DNA of 33,554 nt, taken from contig CAZBZS010000023.1 of NCBI GenBank assembly GCA_964496475.1, forward strand, positions 1-33,554, given 5' to 3'. The notes beneath the pieces were generated by a model. It ran no database searches and was not told the origin of the DNA. It saw nothing but the letters and a program-made list of their open reading frames with translations. The stretch comes from JASLPR01 sp964496475 (lineage in GTDB: Bacteria; Chloroflexota; UBA11872; VXNJ01). The translations under genes were made by a program, and so were the position numbers. Shown in pieces: positions 33,469-33,554 of this stretch. Each line of letters opens with the position of its first letter. The stretch's first letter is position 1.

Positions 33469-33554
33469 CTAGACGAGGATCATGGAGGCGACGGTAAGGC
33501 CGCCACGCGCCTCGGGGCTAATCTCCAGCGCCTCTAGCGTCAGTTCGTGGACGC
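33469..33554 (-). CDS. C-terminal tail of an unidentified protein (cut by window edge)
   Basis: The minus-strand frame entering at the right edge encodes 27 residues, beginning V-H-E-L-T-L-E-A-L-E-I-S and ending with a hydrophobic V-A-S-M-I-L-V before TAG 33469. The alternation of hydrophobic and charged residues looks protein-like, and no competing frame is open. The piece is too short to assign a family. Confidence 0.4.
   Translation of the reverse strand, partial: VHELTLEALEISPEARGGLTVASMILV

Overview
The window is high-GC bacterial DNA from a free-living heterotroph that takes up sugars. The best guess is Chloroflexota, possibly a marine or sponge-associated lineage. The main clue is the pair of ABC solute-binding lipoproteins, each with a long Val/Glu-rich repeat just after the lipobox cysteine, a style common in that phylum. 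This is inference; no rRNA, tRNA or other marker gene was seen. No CRISPR array or prophage was found. Starts are often GTG or TTG.

Layout. (1) 1-2333, minus: a glycoside-hydrolase-like protein with a GATase-like domain, then a Gfo/Idh/MocA oxidoreductase cut by the window edge. (2) 2535-3386, plus: an L-fuconolactonase-like amidohydrolase, divergent from (1). A 17-bp palindrome lies between them. (3) 3429-4432, minus: a decayed aldehyde:ferredoxin oxidoreductase. (4) 4496-5983: two divergent small lipoproteins (called A and B here). (5) 6263-7658, plus: an aldo/keto reductase and an L-rhamnose mutarotase. (6) 7778-10699, minus: a 973-aa FtsX/MacB-type permease without an ATPase. (7) 11372-14968: a beta-propeller lactonase, a cupin and a LarA-like (DUF2088) protein. 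(8) 21289-15129, minus: a sugar ABC cluster reading binding protein, MalF-type permease, MalG-type permease, second MalG-type permease, then lipoproteins D and C. (9) 21924-22511: lipoprotein E. (10) 22772-25461: a second Gfo/Idh/MocA oxidoreductase, a small membrane protein, an SDR remnant and an intact SDR. (11) 25458-25987: transposase debris. (12) 26224-27132: a second aldo/keto reductase. (13) 32755-27269, minus: a second sugar ABC operon (binding protein, MalF, MalG) followed by two MDR-type dehydrogenases. (14) 33469-33554: the C-terminal tail of an unidentified gene.

Taken together, the genes suggest uptake and oxidative breakdown of deoxy or uncommon sugars (L-fucose, L-rhamnose or related compounds). 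Two importers lack their own ATPase and probably share one encoded elsewhere. Mutarotase, several NAD(P)-dependent sugar dehydrogenases and two lactonase types are present, but no sugar-acid dehydratase or aldolase, so the pathway is incomplete here.

The least explained element is a family of five divergent paralogous lipoproteins (A-E) scattered through 18 kb. They share a two-cysteine C-terminal module ending in an N-V-x-P-W-K-I-like motif. I do not recognise them as a named family, and they are the best candidate for something undescribed.
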